The notes: generated by a model not told the origin, from the letters alone. Counted from the stretch's first letter, positions 29,180 to 40,683 are shown. The stretch is 60,000 nt of DNA from Selaginella moellendorffii (GCF_000143415.4 NW_003314327.1:859403-919402); one strand, 5' to 3'. Translations and numbers: made by a program.

Positions 29180-31147
29180 ATGAGTAGTGGGGAATGCCAT
29201 TGTGGCGGCTTGGCGCTGTGGAGAATGAGCGCTAGTGGCGCGAGCAAGACGAGAGCGCGGCGCGTGATCGTCATCTCCGGCCCGACTGCCGTCGGGAAAT
29301 CGCGCCTGGCGCTGGCGCTCGCGCAGCGGCTCAATGGCGAGATTGTGAGCGCCGATTCTGTCCAGGTATCGATAGATTTCCGATATTTCTAGGGCCGATG
29401 GAGCGATCGTTGGACGGGGCAATGGAATGCAGGTGTATCGAGGGCTGGATGTTGGAAGCGCCAAGACGCCCTTGGAAGAGCGAGAGGTTTGTGGAGGTTT
29501 ATTGGATTCCAGCAAGAAATTGTGTGTCACTGGTCTGTCCAGGGCGTGCCGCATCATCTGCTTGACATTGTGGATCCCACGGATGGTGAGTGGATTCTTT
29601 TTTTTCGTTTTCTTTGTTCGTGGAAAGAGGACTCAACTTGAAACAGTTTAGAATACACGGCTGGAGCGTTCTTCGATGATGCAAGGCGAGCTACTTACGA
29701 AGTGACTTCGAGGGGACAAGTTCCAATTGTTGTTGGCGGTACTGGTCTCTACCTGCGCTGGTAAGGATCCTTTCTGCCATTTCAGCAAGGAGTGGAGCTA
29801 TAACGCCATGGTTTTTGTTTCGTAGGTACTTGAATGGTAAGCCGGGTACTCCGAAGGAGAGCCCGGAGATTACTGCTCAAGTTGATGCGGAAGTTTCAGC
29901 TCTACAAAAGGCGGGTGACTGGGACGGAGCGCTTGAAATTCTGGAGAAAGCAGGGGACGTCTTGACTGCCAAGAGCCTCACTCGCAATGACTGGTATCGC
30001 CTCCGAAGAGCTCTCTCAATCATCAAGGTAAAGAGTTTCGAGCGGAGTTAGTTACGTGGTAGCGTTTGTCGAGTTTGCAGGCATCTGGGCAGCCAAGAAC
30101 ACGATTCTCTCTGGGACAAAAACCTGAAGCTAATAGCGACGTGAAGGAGGATATTAACTCTGCTTTAGTTACCGCTCCAGAGACGGACTACGATTTCCTG
30201 TGCTACTTTCTCTACAGGCGCCGCATTGATCTTTACAGGGCGATTGATGCGCGATGCGAAGAAATGCTGGCAGCTGGTAATGACAACAAGATGATGATCA
30301 AATGGCTGGCCTGACGTGTGTTTTCTCTTTTTTTCATTTTTTGTCTATAGAAAACGCCGAGAGTGGTCGTGGTATCCTGGCCGAGGCGTCATGGCTGCTA
30401 GATTTACGAATCCAACCAGGCTCAAGCCCGCCGTCTCGGGCCATTGGATATCGACAGGTGACGCGATCAACTCTAAAAAATCTCGGTTTCTTACCGCCTA
30501 ACCCGTCATCATCGTACAGGCAATGGAGTACTTGAATGAATGTCGATGCGCTGGCGGTGTGTCATCCGAAGAACACTTCCTGAAATTTCTCTCTTCATTT
30601 CAGCAAGCTTCCAGGTAGTCTTGAAGTCATTGATGCGGTCGTAGTCTTATGATAAAGGTGGCCCTTCCAGGAATTATGCCCGGCGGCAGCTGACCTGGTT
30701 CCGTAACGAGCCTCTCTTCCAGTGGATAGACGCTTCACAGCCACTGGTAAGTGAGCTCCTCTCCTCTTTCTCCACACCCATTTAATGATTCGGAAGCCTC
30801 TCACTCAATCTTCGGTTATAACTTCGCAGGAGAAGATCCTCGATTTCCTGACGGATGACTTCTCCAGGCCGGCCGACGTAAAGATCGAGTCGCGGGTGGT
30901 CCTCTCGCCCGAAGCGATAGCCAAGAAGGAGCTCTCGCTTTTAAAGTCTTACGTCGCCAAGAACAAGTAAGCAACAACAGCCATGACCTTGACTAAAACA
31001 CCCAGTCCGTTCCGTTGTGTGTGTAGGATCTTCGTGAGCTCCAGCGCGTGCATCCCTCCAATTCTGGAATGGATCAAACGAACACAAATTCAAGCATCAC
31101 CTTGTCAGGATCAAGCGACAAACTCACTCGCATTCGCCGCGAGCTGA
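29180..31147 (+). CDS. IPT9: tRNA dimethylallyltransferase, IPT9 type
   Basis: Transfers an isopentenyl group to A37 of tRNAs reading U-starting codons; in plants such enzymes are the source of cis-zeatin cytokinins. About ten exons with short introns. Visible order: [20 protein letters not shown] (P-loop Gly34-Ser41), [131 protein letters not shown] then [36 protein letters not shown] and the end [17 protein letters not shown], stop at 31145-31147. The last intron (from 30968) joins AA|G ATC in frame. The order and the C-terminus match plant IPT9 rather than IPT2. One joint near 30285-30360 (CEEMLA to GILAEASW) is less certain. Only intact copy of three. Confidence 0.88.
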
Positions 31148-31331
31148 AGTATGTCCATTTTACATACACAGAGAGAGTACACAAAGAGAAGAGTTAGTAA
31201 AATTACCAACAATATACAATGCTTTCTCTCAAAAACCCGGACAGTTTTTCTTTCTTCGTTCACTCCACTGCTCTCACTCTTTTCTTCTTCTCCTTTGCTT
31301 ATCATCACAGTTCTTCGCGAGATCTTGTCAC

Positions 31332-32655
31332 TCAATCGTTGGTCAAGGGACGAGCCATGCAGCCGCAGCGAAATCTGGCCTTGCCAACCGAGTGCACGAT
31401 CTCCGCCCGAGCTTCCTCGAGCATCTTGACCACCTGCGCGAACCCCGGCCTCGAGTCTGGGTTTGCGTCCCAGCACCGGCTCATTATCTCGGCCAGCGCC
31501 GGCGGGCAGTCGGCTGGGATGCCCGGCCTGTATCCTCGGTTCACCACCGCAAATGCTGCCTGCACGGCCGTCATGTTCTGGAACGGTAGCAATCCTGTGA
31601 TGAGCTCCCACAGCACAATGCCAAAGCTGTAAACGTCCACCTTGTGCGTGTAAAGCCTGTGCTGGATCATCTCTCTGCAATGAATGAAACGGTTAGTGAG
31701 GCTTTGAAGTCTAGCTATGGAGGAAGAACACGAAAACGCGAAGAGAACGAAGAGAGAAATGCGCTTACGGTGCCATCCAGCGATACGTCCCGGTCTCGGG
31801 CGTCATCCCCTCGGTCTGGACCTCGATCCTGGCCACGCCAAAGTCGGCAATCTTGATCGACTTATCGGTGGCGATGAGCAAGTTGTCCGACTTGAGATCC
31901 CGGTGGATGAATCCCAGGTTGTGGAGGTACTGCATCCCCTGCGCGATGTCCAGCGCCTGCTTCACCGCCAGCTTGAGCGGCACGGGCCTCGACTTCCGCT
32001 TGCTCAAGAACGAGCGCACGGATCCGCCCTTGGCGTACTCGGTCACGATGCACCACACCAGCGGCTTCCGGCACGCCCCGATGAATCGCACCACGTTCTG
32101 GTGCTTGAGCGCCGCCAGCATCCGGACCTCCTGCGTGAACTGCTGCTCCATCACCTGCGCGCGCTCTGCGTTGTTCTTGGGCCGCTCCAGGATCTTCACC
32201 GCCACGTCCTCTCCGTCGTAGGTCCCCCTGTAGAGCCGGCCCGACGCGCCCTGCGCGAATGCGTGGCCCATGGCCAGCCGCCGGAGATCCAGCGTCCAGT
32301 CGTCGTAGCCCTCGAGCCCCTCGGTGGGCGAGCGCGCGTCCATGAGCGCATTGGTGAGCACGTCCTCGTCCGTGGGCGGCGGCGCGCCCACGGTGCTGGG
32401 GTGGACAACACTGTAGGAGCCCGTCACGCTGCGGTTGCCCCGCTTGATCCCCAGCTCCGGGTGCATCAGGATCGTCCTGCTCGACCCGTTAGAGCCGACG
32501 CTGCTCTCCGCCGCTGTCATCGTCACGGATCCACCGCCATTGCTCGTGTGGAGGCTGGCGACGCTGTCCACGGACATGTTGTCCGACCCGGCCGCCAGGC
32601 GCTCGTAGTAATCGTCGGCCGTGAAGCCGTAGAAATTCCCATTGAGAGCTTCCAT
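31332..32655 (-). CDS. Raf-like MAPKKK (C-group, Raf22/Raf28 type)
   Basis: Cytosolic Ser/Thr (dual-specificity-like) kinase of the plant Raf family. Two exons, 32655-31769 and 31674-31332, 409 residues; the joint restores WMAPEMIQHR. The N-terminal 110 residues carry the subfamily signature ([50 protein letters not shown]). Kinase features: glycine loop [15 protein letters not shown] (Phe-Ala form, 130-144), VAVKI with Lys154, [28 protein letters not shown] (251-258), DFGVAR (271-276), [33 protein letters not shown] and an end [14 protein letters not shown] typical for the group. Related Arabidopsis kinases act in stress and ABA signalling; the role here is inferred. Confidence 0.92.
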
Positions 32656-33416
32656 CCTCCCGCTCCCAGATCTCTAAAACCCTAGCCTCGATCCGGCCCC
32701 GAAATCCCAACGCGCAGCGCGACTTCTCTGCTGCTCGCTGCCGCCGCGGCCACTCACCTCGATCCTCTCGCATGGCCAGCGGCACGCCGCGCGCGCGGGC
32801 GAGAGAGACGCGCTGCCGCCATAAACCCTAGGAGCTAATCGCTAAAAGAGCGCCTGCAATTCGCGCTGGCTCGCGTCTTCTAGTCGCCATGGCCGGAGAG
32901 ACAAACCAGACATTCAAGATGAATACGCGTGAACAGCAGCTGACACGTGGCGGTTGTCCTCTTGCTCTCGAATATTCGGCCCCCTGTGCCCTAAACGCGG
33001 CGGTTAGCTTAGAGATCCCCTTTAGCTTTAATTTAATGTGGCTTTGACTTCCAGTCAATGACATGGCATATGCTTCTCTACTCTAGCTAACTAAACCCCG
33101 GGAGTGAAGTGGAAAAGCAACTTCCTTAAGCGAGCTCGCGAGAGAGAAAGCGATGGGTGTTAACTAAGTAATAGTTAGAGCACACTGTACTTACTAACTA
33201 ACCCACGCCACTCCACTGTCACTACGCTATAAGCAGCTACTATGATGGTGGCAGTGTGGGCCGTTTAGAAATGGCTCTTTGCCTTCTCCTTCTTCTTCCA
33301 CTTCCCTAAAGCTCTTTTTTGATCTTCTTTCTTTCGAGCTCCTCGCTTTAGCGCGCCTAGCTCTCTTCCGGGATCCAAAGATTAAATTAGCTCGATGTAC
33401 TGATGTATGCTCTGGA
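32656..33416. promoter_or_regulatory. Shared upstream region of Raf kinase and C2H2 gene, with ABRE
   Basis: 760 bp between two divergent genes. TGACACGTGGC at 32941-32951 is a strong ABRE (CACGTGGC). A TTTGACTTCC W-box core lies near 33044. CTATAAGCAG near 33228 is the best TATA candidate for the zinc-finger gene, followed by a CT-rich leader (CTTCTCCTTCTTCTTCC, 33283-33300). Motif functions are inferred from plant consensus. Confidence 0.45.
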
Positions 33417-35333
33417 ATGGCGACGCAGCAAGATTTCGCTGCCGCTGCTCCTCCTCCGCCTTCTTTCCTCAAATCTTGGCAGCAGCGCGTCGAGGAGCTG
33501 GGATTGCTGGCCATGGCCGATCGGACGGGGAATCGTCGAAATATCGGTGGCTTCTCGCAGGATATTTCCGACGATCGAGGGAAGAGTGAAGTAGCGGCGG
33601 CGGCGACGGCCTGGAATGGAAATGATCAGGTCGAGCAGCGGCATGCAAGAATCTCCGCCAGGGACTGCCGCCTCGATCTTGGCCTGGGGCGATTCCTGGA
33701 CGAAGTCCGTGGCCGGGATAGGATCCGTGGCATTCTTGGCGGATCGATGATCGATGGCGGCGGCGGCGTCATGCATCCAACCAATCCGCGAGATTCTCCT
33801 CCGCGGAGCCATCCCAAGCGCAGCCGGAGCTTGGGCCTGGTGGAGGAATCGAAATCGGAAGAGCAGCTCGATCCTCCAGCGCCAGATCGTTACGCCAATC
33901 TCCCGCGGCCGCCGCCGGCGATCAAGAAAGAAGAAGATCGTCCATCGCAGGAGCTGGGAGGATCATCGCCGCCGTTTGCATGCCTGGAATGCCGCAAGCG
34001 ATTCCCATCCGGTAAGGCCTTGTCTGGTCACATGAGATGCCACAGGAGATTTCCAATGATCTTAGGGCAAGGAGGAGAATCCTCCGATTCGTCAGGCTCG
34101 TCGTCTCCGCGAGCTCTCGATCGCGACCACAAGATCGCCACCGCCGCCGCCGCCTCGAGCTGGATCGACAAGGCGAAGAATCCCAAGCGAAAGATCGACG
34201 CCATCGATCAGGAGGAGGGTCCTGAGAGCAGCGACAGCATCGAGGCGACGTACGTCGCGGCAGCGATGGCGATGGCTGCCGCCACGACGATCACAGGCGA
34301 GGCAGCAGCAGCATCAGGCCCAGTGATCCCGCCTGGAAACAAGAAGATAATGACGGGACGGAGATCCGGCCGCCGCTCGTTACGCCAGAAGAATCGCTGG
34401 CGGACTCATGTTCTTGCCGCTCCAGCTGACATCAAGGACGAGAAAGATATGGCCAATTGTCTCGTCATGCTCGCGGGCGGCGGCGGCGGCGGGGCTGGTG
34501 ACACCGAGACGATCAGGCGGGCATCCTCGTGCGCGTCAGTGGCTGCCGACGATCATCATCGCCGAGCTCGATCTCCGCTGGATCCAAAGTTGCTGGCGGA
34601 TCTCGATGATCAAGGTGGCGAGGAAGTGGACTGGGTGCGCGCAAAGTCTTCCTCCTGCCGGACTACTGCTACCTCGGCGGCGTCCGCAACAGCACCAGGG
34701 AGGTACTCGTGCGCGACGTGCAAGCGTGTCTTTAAGTCGCATCAGGCGCTCGGGGGCCACCGCGCCAGCCACAAGAAGGTCAAGGGGTGCTTTGCGATCA
34801 AGACGAGCAGTAGCAGCAGCAGCAAGGCAACGACGACGCTGACCACTCTTGACGATGACTGCTACGATCCGGACGAGGAGAACCGGTACCACCCGTACGA
34901 GAAGCAGTACAGGGACTCCAGTCTCTCTAACAGATCTCTGGCAGGAGGACACGAGTGCTCGATTTGTCACCGAGTGTTCGCGACCGGGCAAGCGCTGGGA
35001 GGCCACAAGCGCTGCCATTGGGTCGGGGCAAGTAACAACAGCAACAATCCGGGTACTGCCACTCCTCCTCCTGCTGCTGACAGCAATCAGGTACTCAGGG
35101 TCTCAGCGTCCACAACGACGACTGATAACGACAGTCCGATGGTGTTGGTGGCAACTGCGGGTGATAATTGCGATCGTGATCGTCGCCCAGATCATTCCAG
35201 GCGGAGCAGCAGGCACCTGGAGCTGGATCTCAACTTGCCACCGCCGCCGGAGGACGGGCAAGGATCTGAAAGAGGGGCAAGAACAGAGACCACCAGATCT
35301 TGCGATAGTAGTAGCTTTGGACTCATTGCTTAA
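33417..35333 (+). CDS. C2H2 zinc-finger repressor with three fingers and EAR motif (ZAT1/4/9-like)
   Basis: Nuclear transcription factor, single exon, 638 residues from the ATG in GGAATGGCG. Three plant-type Q/A-x-LGGH fingers: [20 protein letters not shown] (from about residue 187; SGH variant), [20 protein letters not shown] (about 430) and [20 protein letters not shown] (about 511). The C-terminus holds the EAR repression motif LELDLNLPP (about 600), which recruits TOPLESS-type co-repressors. Long low-complexity Ala, Gly and Ser runs link the fingers, making it longer than the flowering-plant ZATs (about 270-330 residues). A basic PKRSRSLG stretch and KRKIDA may be nuclear localisation signals. 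The open frame extends upstream to a TTG at 33279, but the ATG at 33417 is preferred. Confidence 0.9.
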   Translation: MATQQDFAAAAPPPPSFLKSWQQRVEELGLLAMADRTGNRRNIGGFSQDISDDRGKSEVAAAATAWNGNDQVEQRHARISARDCRLDLGLGRFLDEVRGRDRIRGILGGSMIDGGGGVMHPTNPRDSPPRSHPKRSRSLGLVEESKSEEQLDPPAPDRYANLPRPPPAIKKEEDRPSQELGGSSPPFACLECRKRFPSGKALSGHMRCHRRFPMILGQGGESSDSSGSSSPRALDRDHKIATAAAASSWIDKAKNPKRKIDAIDQEEGPESSDSIEATYVAAAMAMAAATTITGEAAAASGPVIPPGNKKIMTGRRSGRRSLRQKNRWRTHVLAAPADIKDEKDMANCLVMLAGGGGGGAGDTETIRRASSCASVAADDHHRRARSPLDPKLLADLDDQGGEEVDWVRAKSSSCRTTATSAASATAPGRYSCATCKRVFKSHQALGGHRASHKKVKGCFAIKTSSSSSSKATTTLTTLDDDCYDPDEENRYHPYEKQYRDSSLSNRSLAGGHECSICHRVFATGQALGGHKRCHWVGASNNSNNPGTATPPPAADSNQVLRVSASTTTTDNDSPMVLVATAGDNCDRDRRPDHSRRSSRHLELDLNLPPPPEDGQGSERGARTETTRSCDSSSFGLIA

Positions 35334-35406
35334 TGCTTAATATAAAGCTCTTTGAGCCTGAGTAGTTTCATCGCCACCTTAGGGCTAGCCAGACGTTATC
35401 AAACGC

Positions 35407-36503
35407 ATGGGCACCCACGGTTACATAAGCTTCCGCTACAAAGGTGTCTACTACTGCATCTACAATGACTCCAATTTGGAGGTCCTCGGTGAAATGATCG
35501 CCGACTCTCTGAAAGATCATTCTGTCCAGCTCTTGAAATTCTTGATTGATCGTGCAGTGGTATTCCAGGTGAGAGTTCTCTGACACCCTCTTGCTGTGTG
35601 TAAATTTCCATCTGTAGTTTGAGAACGTGGAGTTTCCATCACCCGAATTCCTGGACCACGTTTGCACTGCTGCCGGGTCACAGGAGATACGGAGAGAACT
35701 TCAAGGCGGGAATCCTTGGGGCAATCCCTGGGATCTTGTCTCCCTTGGACTTTCAAAGCTCTGCTACCGTATCCTTGAGCTCGGCTTTCTCCAGTGCAGT
35801 TTCATGTTACTATTTGCTCCTCGGACAACCTATGTCCACTACACTTATGTCATCGATCTTGACACGGCCAGCTTCACCATCAACACGAGCGATAACATTG
35901 TGTCCTTCAACATGGAAAACATACCACATAACTGGATGGATTGCACGTACGCCCCCCCAGAATGGATCGCTCTTGCTGGCTGGGATGACCGAGTTCTGCA
36001 GGAGACGATGAATCGAAAGCTGAGCAGCCGTGGTCATGAAGCTTGGAATATCATACTCGGCCATCTTCTACTCCAGTTTGACCACTGTCCGTCGCTTGTT
36101 GATCAGTGAGAGCGAGAGCGAACCTGACGTTGAGTTCCTGTTTGAGATGATTGAGAGTTTGAGGCTGCTGTATGAGGCTTTCACTTGCGCTCAAATCCCT
36201 TCGTCATACGTGATATTTCCCTCAGCAAAACTCAAAGCGATCGCGAACAACGTTCACAGTGGTTCTATGATCTCTCAAGCCGTGATCGTGGAGGAGCCGC
36301 TTACATCCGACCATGCAAAGCTCCATGCTCTAGTCTTCTACGGTATGGTGTGCCAAAACTACGTGTTCTTCATGGAGCTGCCTCTCTTGGAGCCGGACAT
36401 GCAAGCGTTTGTGGAGCTTGCCAAGTATGTATTGGTGCTAGCTGAATGGGACAACATCAGCTTCACTACGTGCGAGCCAAAGAAGCGAGTTTATAGTATA
36501 TGA
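35407..36503 (+). CDS. Unrecognised lineage-specific protein (GYISFRYKGVYY family)
   Basis: Exon 1 (35407-35568) encodes MGTHGYISFRYKGVYYCIYN and continues to RAVVFQ; a 49-bp intron leads to exon 2 at 35618 (FENVEFPSPEFL). The frame stays open to a stop at 36107-36109 (217 residues in total). Past that point another frame, from about 36075 to 36503, is clearly coding in style (EPDVEFLFEMIESLRLLYEA, QAFVELAKYVLVLAEWDNIS). A relic copy at 38.9 kb also contains the VEFLFDM segment, so this part belongs to the gene. Near 36075-36110 there is either a small intron I cannot place (phase does not fit the visible GT/AG pairs) or a frameshift. The N-terminal Gly/Tyr/Lys pattern reminds me of uncharacterised fungal proteins that start MGTRG..; that is a weak recollection. 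No function assigned. Confidence 0.5.
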
Positions 36504-36667
36504 TATGAAAGCTGTTTCTCTTCAAATCTGCCTCTGGATGACGGACTGAACCGCTGCTGGGACACTGAAAACGCTGCAAGATTGGCTTCTCCCTGAAGGA
36601 TGGAGAGCATAGAGTTCTCCTTGCGATTCAGCTCAACGAGGACGCTGGGGTCCAGAATGCTGTCTCA

Positions 36668-37237
36668 ATGGCTGTGGAGCATTTCAAGTCTTTGGAGTCG
36701 AGAGTGGAGGAGATTTGCGTGTGCGCTTTGAGCGTCCTTCACGTAATGACTATAAAGGTTGCGAGGATTGGAGAAAGGATAACCATAGCTCGCTCCAAAC
36801 CAGCTCCCTTGATTCGTTTAGAGAGGCCTCGTACATTTCATGACTGGGAATTTGGCGACGATGAAGTAAAACTTGTTGAACCTGGGTTCAAACTTTTGCT
36901 GAGCTACTTGACAAGGTATGATCAATCTTTGTATGTTTTCTATGTAAAAAGATTTTGGAAAACCAGGATGAATCATATCGAGCTCCCTATCAATGTCTTG
37001 GATGAGAGTTACTGCCGCGTACAACGAAGTATTGGAAGCTCAATTGTTGTTCTGAATCATGCTATCGTTGAGAAATCATGTATTTTATCGGCCCGGCTCC
37101 TCGAAGGCAGTCAAGGGCTCAAAGCCCAAGTTACTGGAATTGGCGATCTTTTCCTGTGGATGAGGTATGGAAAAGATTTTCGTGGACACAAACGTAATCT
37201 GGAGTGTATGGAAAGTCTGCAATTTGAACAGAATTAA
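36668..37237 (+). CDS. Hypothetical protein, 189 residues
   Basis: Open frame from ATG (MAVEHFKSLESRVEEICVCA) that extends upstream without a stop to about 36570 (FSLKDGEHRVLLAIQLNEDA), so the true start or an upstream exon may lie there. Composition is normal for a soluble protein (IKVARIGERITIARSKPAPL, FHDWEFGDDEVKLVEPGF). The second half (from about 36915, LYVFYVKRFW) is more AT-rich and may be run-through. No family recognised. It might be the C-terminal part of the preceding gene or an independent relic. Confidence 0.3.
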   Translation: MAVEHFKSLESRVEEICVCALSVLHVMTIKVARIGERITIARSKPAPLIRLERPRTFHDWEFGDDEVKLVEPGFKLLLSYLTRYDQSLYVFYVKRFWKTRMNHIELPINVLDESYCRVQRSIGSSIVVLNHAIVEKSCILSARLLEGSQGLKAQVTGIGDLFLWMRYGKDFRGHKRNLECMESLQFEQN

Positions 37238-38299
37238 AGGCCTCTCTTACAGTGATACAAATCCATTAGTGTACAGCTTCATTTGCTGGGAAAAGAGAGG
37301 TAATTTTAAAAAATCGTTTTCATTTCAATTTGTTTCTTGTGCTGCCTGCAAATTCAAGAGTAGCATCTATACAAATAGACTTTCGCGTCAAGGTTCCATG
37401 TCTCATCCCTGTGGAAATCTAACCCAAGAAACGAAAAGGCTCGTACCTCGGCTCGTCCACTCGTCGGAGAACCATGCCCGGGAGCTGCCAAGAGAAATGG
37501 CCCGGTCATGACCTAGAAGAGACTAACCTGTGTTAAAAAGGTTTGATGTGGGGCTCCATCTCTTAACTTCATCTGCTTCTCCATCTCCACAGCGGAAGCA
37601 GATGCATAAAATCATGGAGATGCAAAGCCGCTTCTTTGCCATCTCCAGGATCAAACACGGTGTCAAAAGTCCTTGTCTGCCTTTGATAGGGGCACTGGAG
37701 CTCGTTTGCGGCCATATTCTCGCCTGCTGGTCCGATTCGAAATGAGCAGTCGAGAAGAATGAGTCACGACGATGGAGGAGAGTTGGCTGCGCGTGGACAG
37801 AGGATCCTCCTGGACCACCACGTTTTCCTCCTGATCTTGCACTGCAAAGAGTGGATCCACTGCGACCTTGTTTCCCGATCCCCAGTCATGGCAAGCACCA
37901 CCGAGAAGAGCTGAAGGTGGCAGCCGCCTGCTGCAGGAGCTCGCGAATCCGAGGATCATTGGCGATCTTCTTTCTGCCGACATTCACTTGATGCTCCAAG
38001 GCATTCTCCACTTTGCTCTAGGGAATAAAATGCTGCGGGCACCACTGCGGCCAGGATGATGGCCACTCATCACACACCTTGCTTCTTCCCCTCTTGCAGT
38101 GTATCCAGATGCCGATGACGATGGCCACCATAATTTGACGATGCCTGCAGCGAGCAAACCCCCTTAGAAGCTCCATGACGAGGCGCCGCAAAGAGCCACA
38201 ACGGCCATTCACAAGCCATCCACCCCCAAGAAGCCGTTTTTAAAGGGGCTTAATATAAACCACAGTTTGAACTGTTAATTTTCATAATTTCACCACATA
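37238..38299. other. No recognised gene
   Basis: Several frames of 60-110 codons overlap on both strands between 37530 and 38210, but none matches a family I know and codon use does not favour one of them. A minus-strand frame at 38018-38212 has a basic N-terminus and a hydrophobic run (IMVAIVIGIWI) that could be a membrane segment. Left unassigned. Confidence 0.35.
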
Positions 38300-39005
38300 T
38301 ACAAAGGTGTCTACTACTGCATCTAAAATCATTTGGACTCCTACTTGGACTTCCTCGGCAAAAGGATTGTCGACTCTCGCAAGGATCATCCTATCCATCT
38401 CTTGAATTTCCCGATTGATCGTGCAGTGGTAGAGTTCTCCCAAACCCTCTTGTTGTGCGTAATTTCCATGTCTAACGTGAAGTTTCCATCACCCGGATTT
38501 CTCGCGAAGTTTGCACTGCTGCCGGTTCACAGGAGATACAGAGAGGCGATCCATTCCGGAGGGGCGTTCGTGCAAGCCATCCAGTTGTGTGGGATGTTTT
38601 CCGTGTTGGACACAATGTTCTTGAATGTGTTGATGGTGAAGCTGGCTGTGTCAAGGTCGATGACATAAGTGACTCGATATCCCGAGGACCAAACAGTGAC
38701 TTGGAAGGGCACACGAGAAAGCCAAGCTCGAGGATACGGTGCCAGAGCTTCGTAGGTCCAAGGGAGACAAGCTCCCAGGGATGGCCACCTGGATTGTGCT
38801 GGCTGGGATGGGCCTCGTGAAGCTTGGACTTCCACTGGAAATGGAAATGCTGGGTAGCATCGGGATCCGCACTCTATTGCCTTAAAAAAGGTGAGACACT
38901 GATTCTGGACAGTGAGCTTCGACAAGGTCCATAGTGAGAGCTATCCTGACGTTGAGTTCCTGTTTGACATGGTTGAGATGGCTGTGTTGTTGAGGCCTGT
39001 ATGAG
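38300..39005 (+). pseudogene. Relic of the 35.4-kb gene with an internal inversion
   Basis: 38300-38550 is homologous in plus orientation to 35430-35700 (YKGVYYCI followed by a stop, LNFPIDRAVVEF, the intron, VKFPSPGFLAKFALLPVHRR). The next segment, about 38555-38890, is homologous to 35760-35970 but inverted: its minus strand reads YVIDLDTASFTINTFKNIVS, NTENIPHNWMACTNAPPEWI. From about 38925 the plus orientation returns (FDKVHSESYPDVEFLFDMVE, like 36080-36150), ending near 39005. So the copy lost function through an inversion as well as stops. Confidence 0.7.
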
Positions 39006-40683
39006 GCTTACCATAGATTAGTATCAAATGAATAACCCAGTTATAAAATATTTATATCTATTTTTAGAAATCTATTATTTTTATAATTTCATGTTTTGAT
39101 ATTGTATATATAAAATATACAAATATGGCTAGGATAATCAACCTGTATTTATAACTTCGTAATCCTACTTTATCCCTCTCATTATGTTTTAAGATTTTTA
39201 GAACATAAATATATTAAGATCTTAGTTCCCATTAATAAACTATTTGTTTGAATAGTAAGTATACTAAGTAAAAATAATTACAGATAATATAAATATTTTA
39301 ATGTAAACTTACCTGATTCAAAAATTATTATTATGAATAACAATTACTATAAATAAATATATAGTCTGGAAATATTATAATGAATAAAAACATAATATTA
39401 TGTCCCAAGTTCAAGCAAAGAACATTACCCAATCCTCTGTATACAAAATCCTAGATTGCAAGCAAAAGAGTTATATCGGGAGTTGTAACTAACAAACTTA
39501 TAAATATATTGCATTCAATTAGTAATATACACATATATATAATGTGTTCTTAGGTAGCTTTAAATGATACCTGTCTACTTATTTGCAAGATAACTGCATA
39601 TAAATAGTACATTAGTCAGTGTCTTCATATATAAGAAGTAGACAAAAAATTTGTGGTTTAAATGCTTGATAGATCTTCAAGAAACTAAATATAACACCAT
39701 GCAAAGAGTGACCCAAGGTATTTGCTTCCTTTTCTTCTGTGCTTTTTTTTTCTTATTTTTATTTATTATTTAATTTTTATGGCTAAATGCAGTTTTTTTT
39801 GTTTTTATAATGTAAAGCAATTATACTAACTTCTTTTTTTGTGACTTCTTTATGTTGCTGTAATTTTGTAACCATGTTATATTGGCCACGCTTTCATCAT
39901 TCCACATTGGCTGCTATGCGGCAGGAATCCCAGCGGGACACTGGCTAGCACGAGAAAGGCCAAATGCTTCGTTTGCGCAGTTTTGGAGCACAGAAGAACT
40001 CGCTGCTTTTTTGCGATGGTCGTCACTGTTCCATGGCAAGATGGCGGGGAGATGGCGGGTTGTGCATGGCGAGAGGGCCCTCGCGTCCAAGTTCCTAGCT
40101 GGAGACATTCCCGGTCGAGATCGCCAGTTGCAAGAACTCATGGGGGCTCGAAGAGCATCTGGCGGAGACGCTGGGCCGATCACCTGATGCTTCGAGCGGA
40201 ATCCAGCAGCTGGATTGCAAGGTATAGCAGCATATGCCCAGAATGGGTATTTCTCCTTGCGTGCCCAGATGCCGGAGTACACGTGGCTCATTGTGGGCCG
40301 TTGAAAGGGCTTCATGGAGTTTGAATATATAGCTTGGGGGGAGTTTGCTGGGAGCGCTGGGGAGCGCGCTAGGGCTTCATCGGTGAGCATTTAGCACAGC
40401 GGCCGCCGCGGCTCGCAGGATCGAGCGAGTCTATGAAAGAATTGCCGTCTAAGCGCGTGACAAGGTATGTAGTCCCTCTTCGCCTTTCCTTCCCTTTGAA
40501 AGCTACGGAGTTTGAGCGCCCGAGTTTCTTCTTGATGATGCCAATTTAACTATCGATGGTGGCTGCTACAGAGTTTGCCAAGCGAGGAATCCACGATGTC
40601 TAAGTGCTGCGATAAGGTAATCCTGGTAGTCCCTTTTCCTTGCTTTCCTATGAGCTTTCTCATCTCTATCCTGTGTGATTTAG
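39006..40683. other. AT-rich DNA, then unassigned GC-rich stretch upstream of the Fic gene
   Basis: 39006-39880 is AT-rich without coding signal. 39880-40400 is GC-rich with overlapping open frames on both strands (a 158-codon minus frame and a 101-codon plus frame), none recognised. 40400-40683 probably contains the 5' leader of the Fic gene, with a possible leader intron (AAG|GTATGTAG at about 40464 to a tag before 40683). Confidence 0.4.

Noticed and set aside
31717-32685. 322-codon plus-strand frame rich in Arg, His, Leu
   Set aside because: Antisense shadow of the Raf-like kinase exon.
37530-38212. Several 60-106 codon frames, one with a hydrophobic run
   Set aside because: No domain, no conserved start and conflicting frames; could be chance.
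39882-40390. Overlapping plus and minus frames of 100-158 codons before the Fic gene
   Set aside because: Frames overlap on opposite strands in GC-rich DNA, have no recognisable domain, and start and codon evidence do not favour either.
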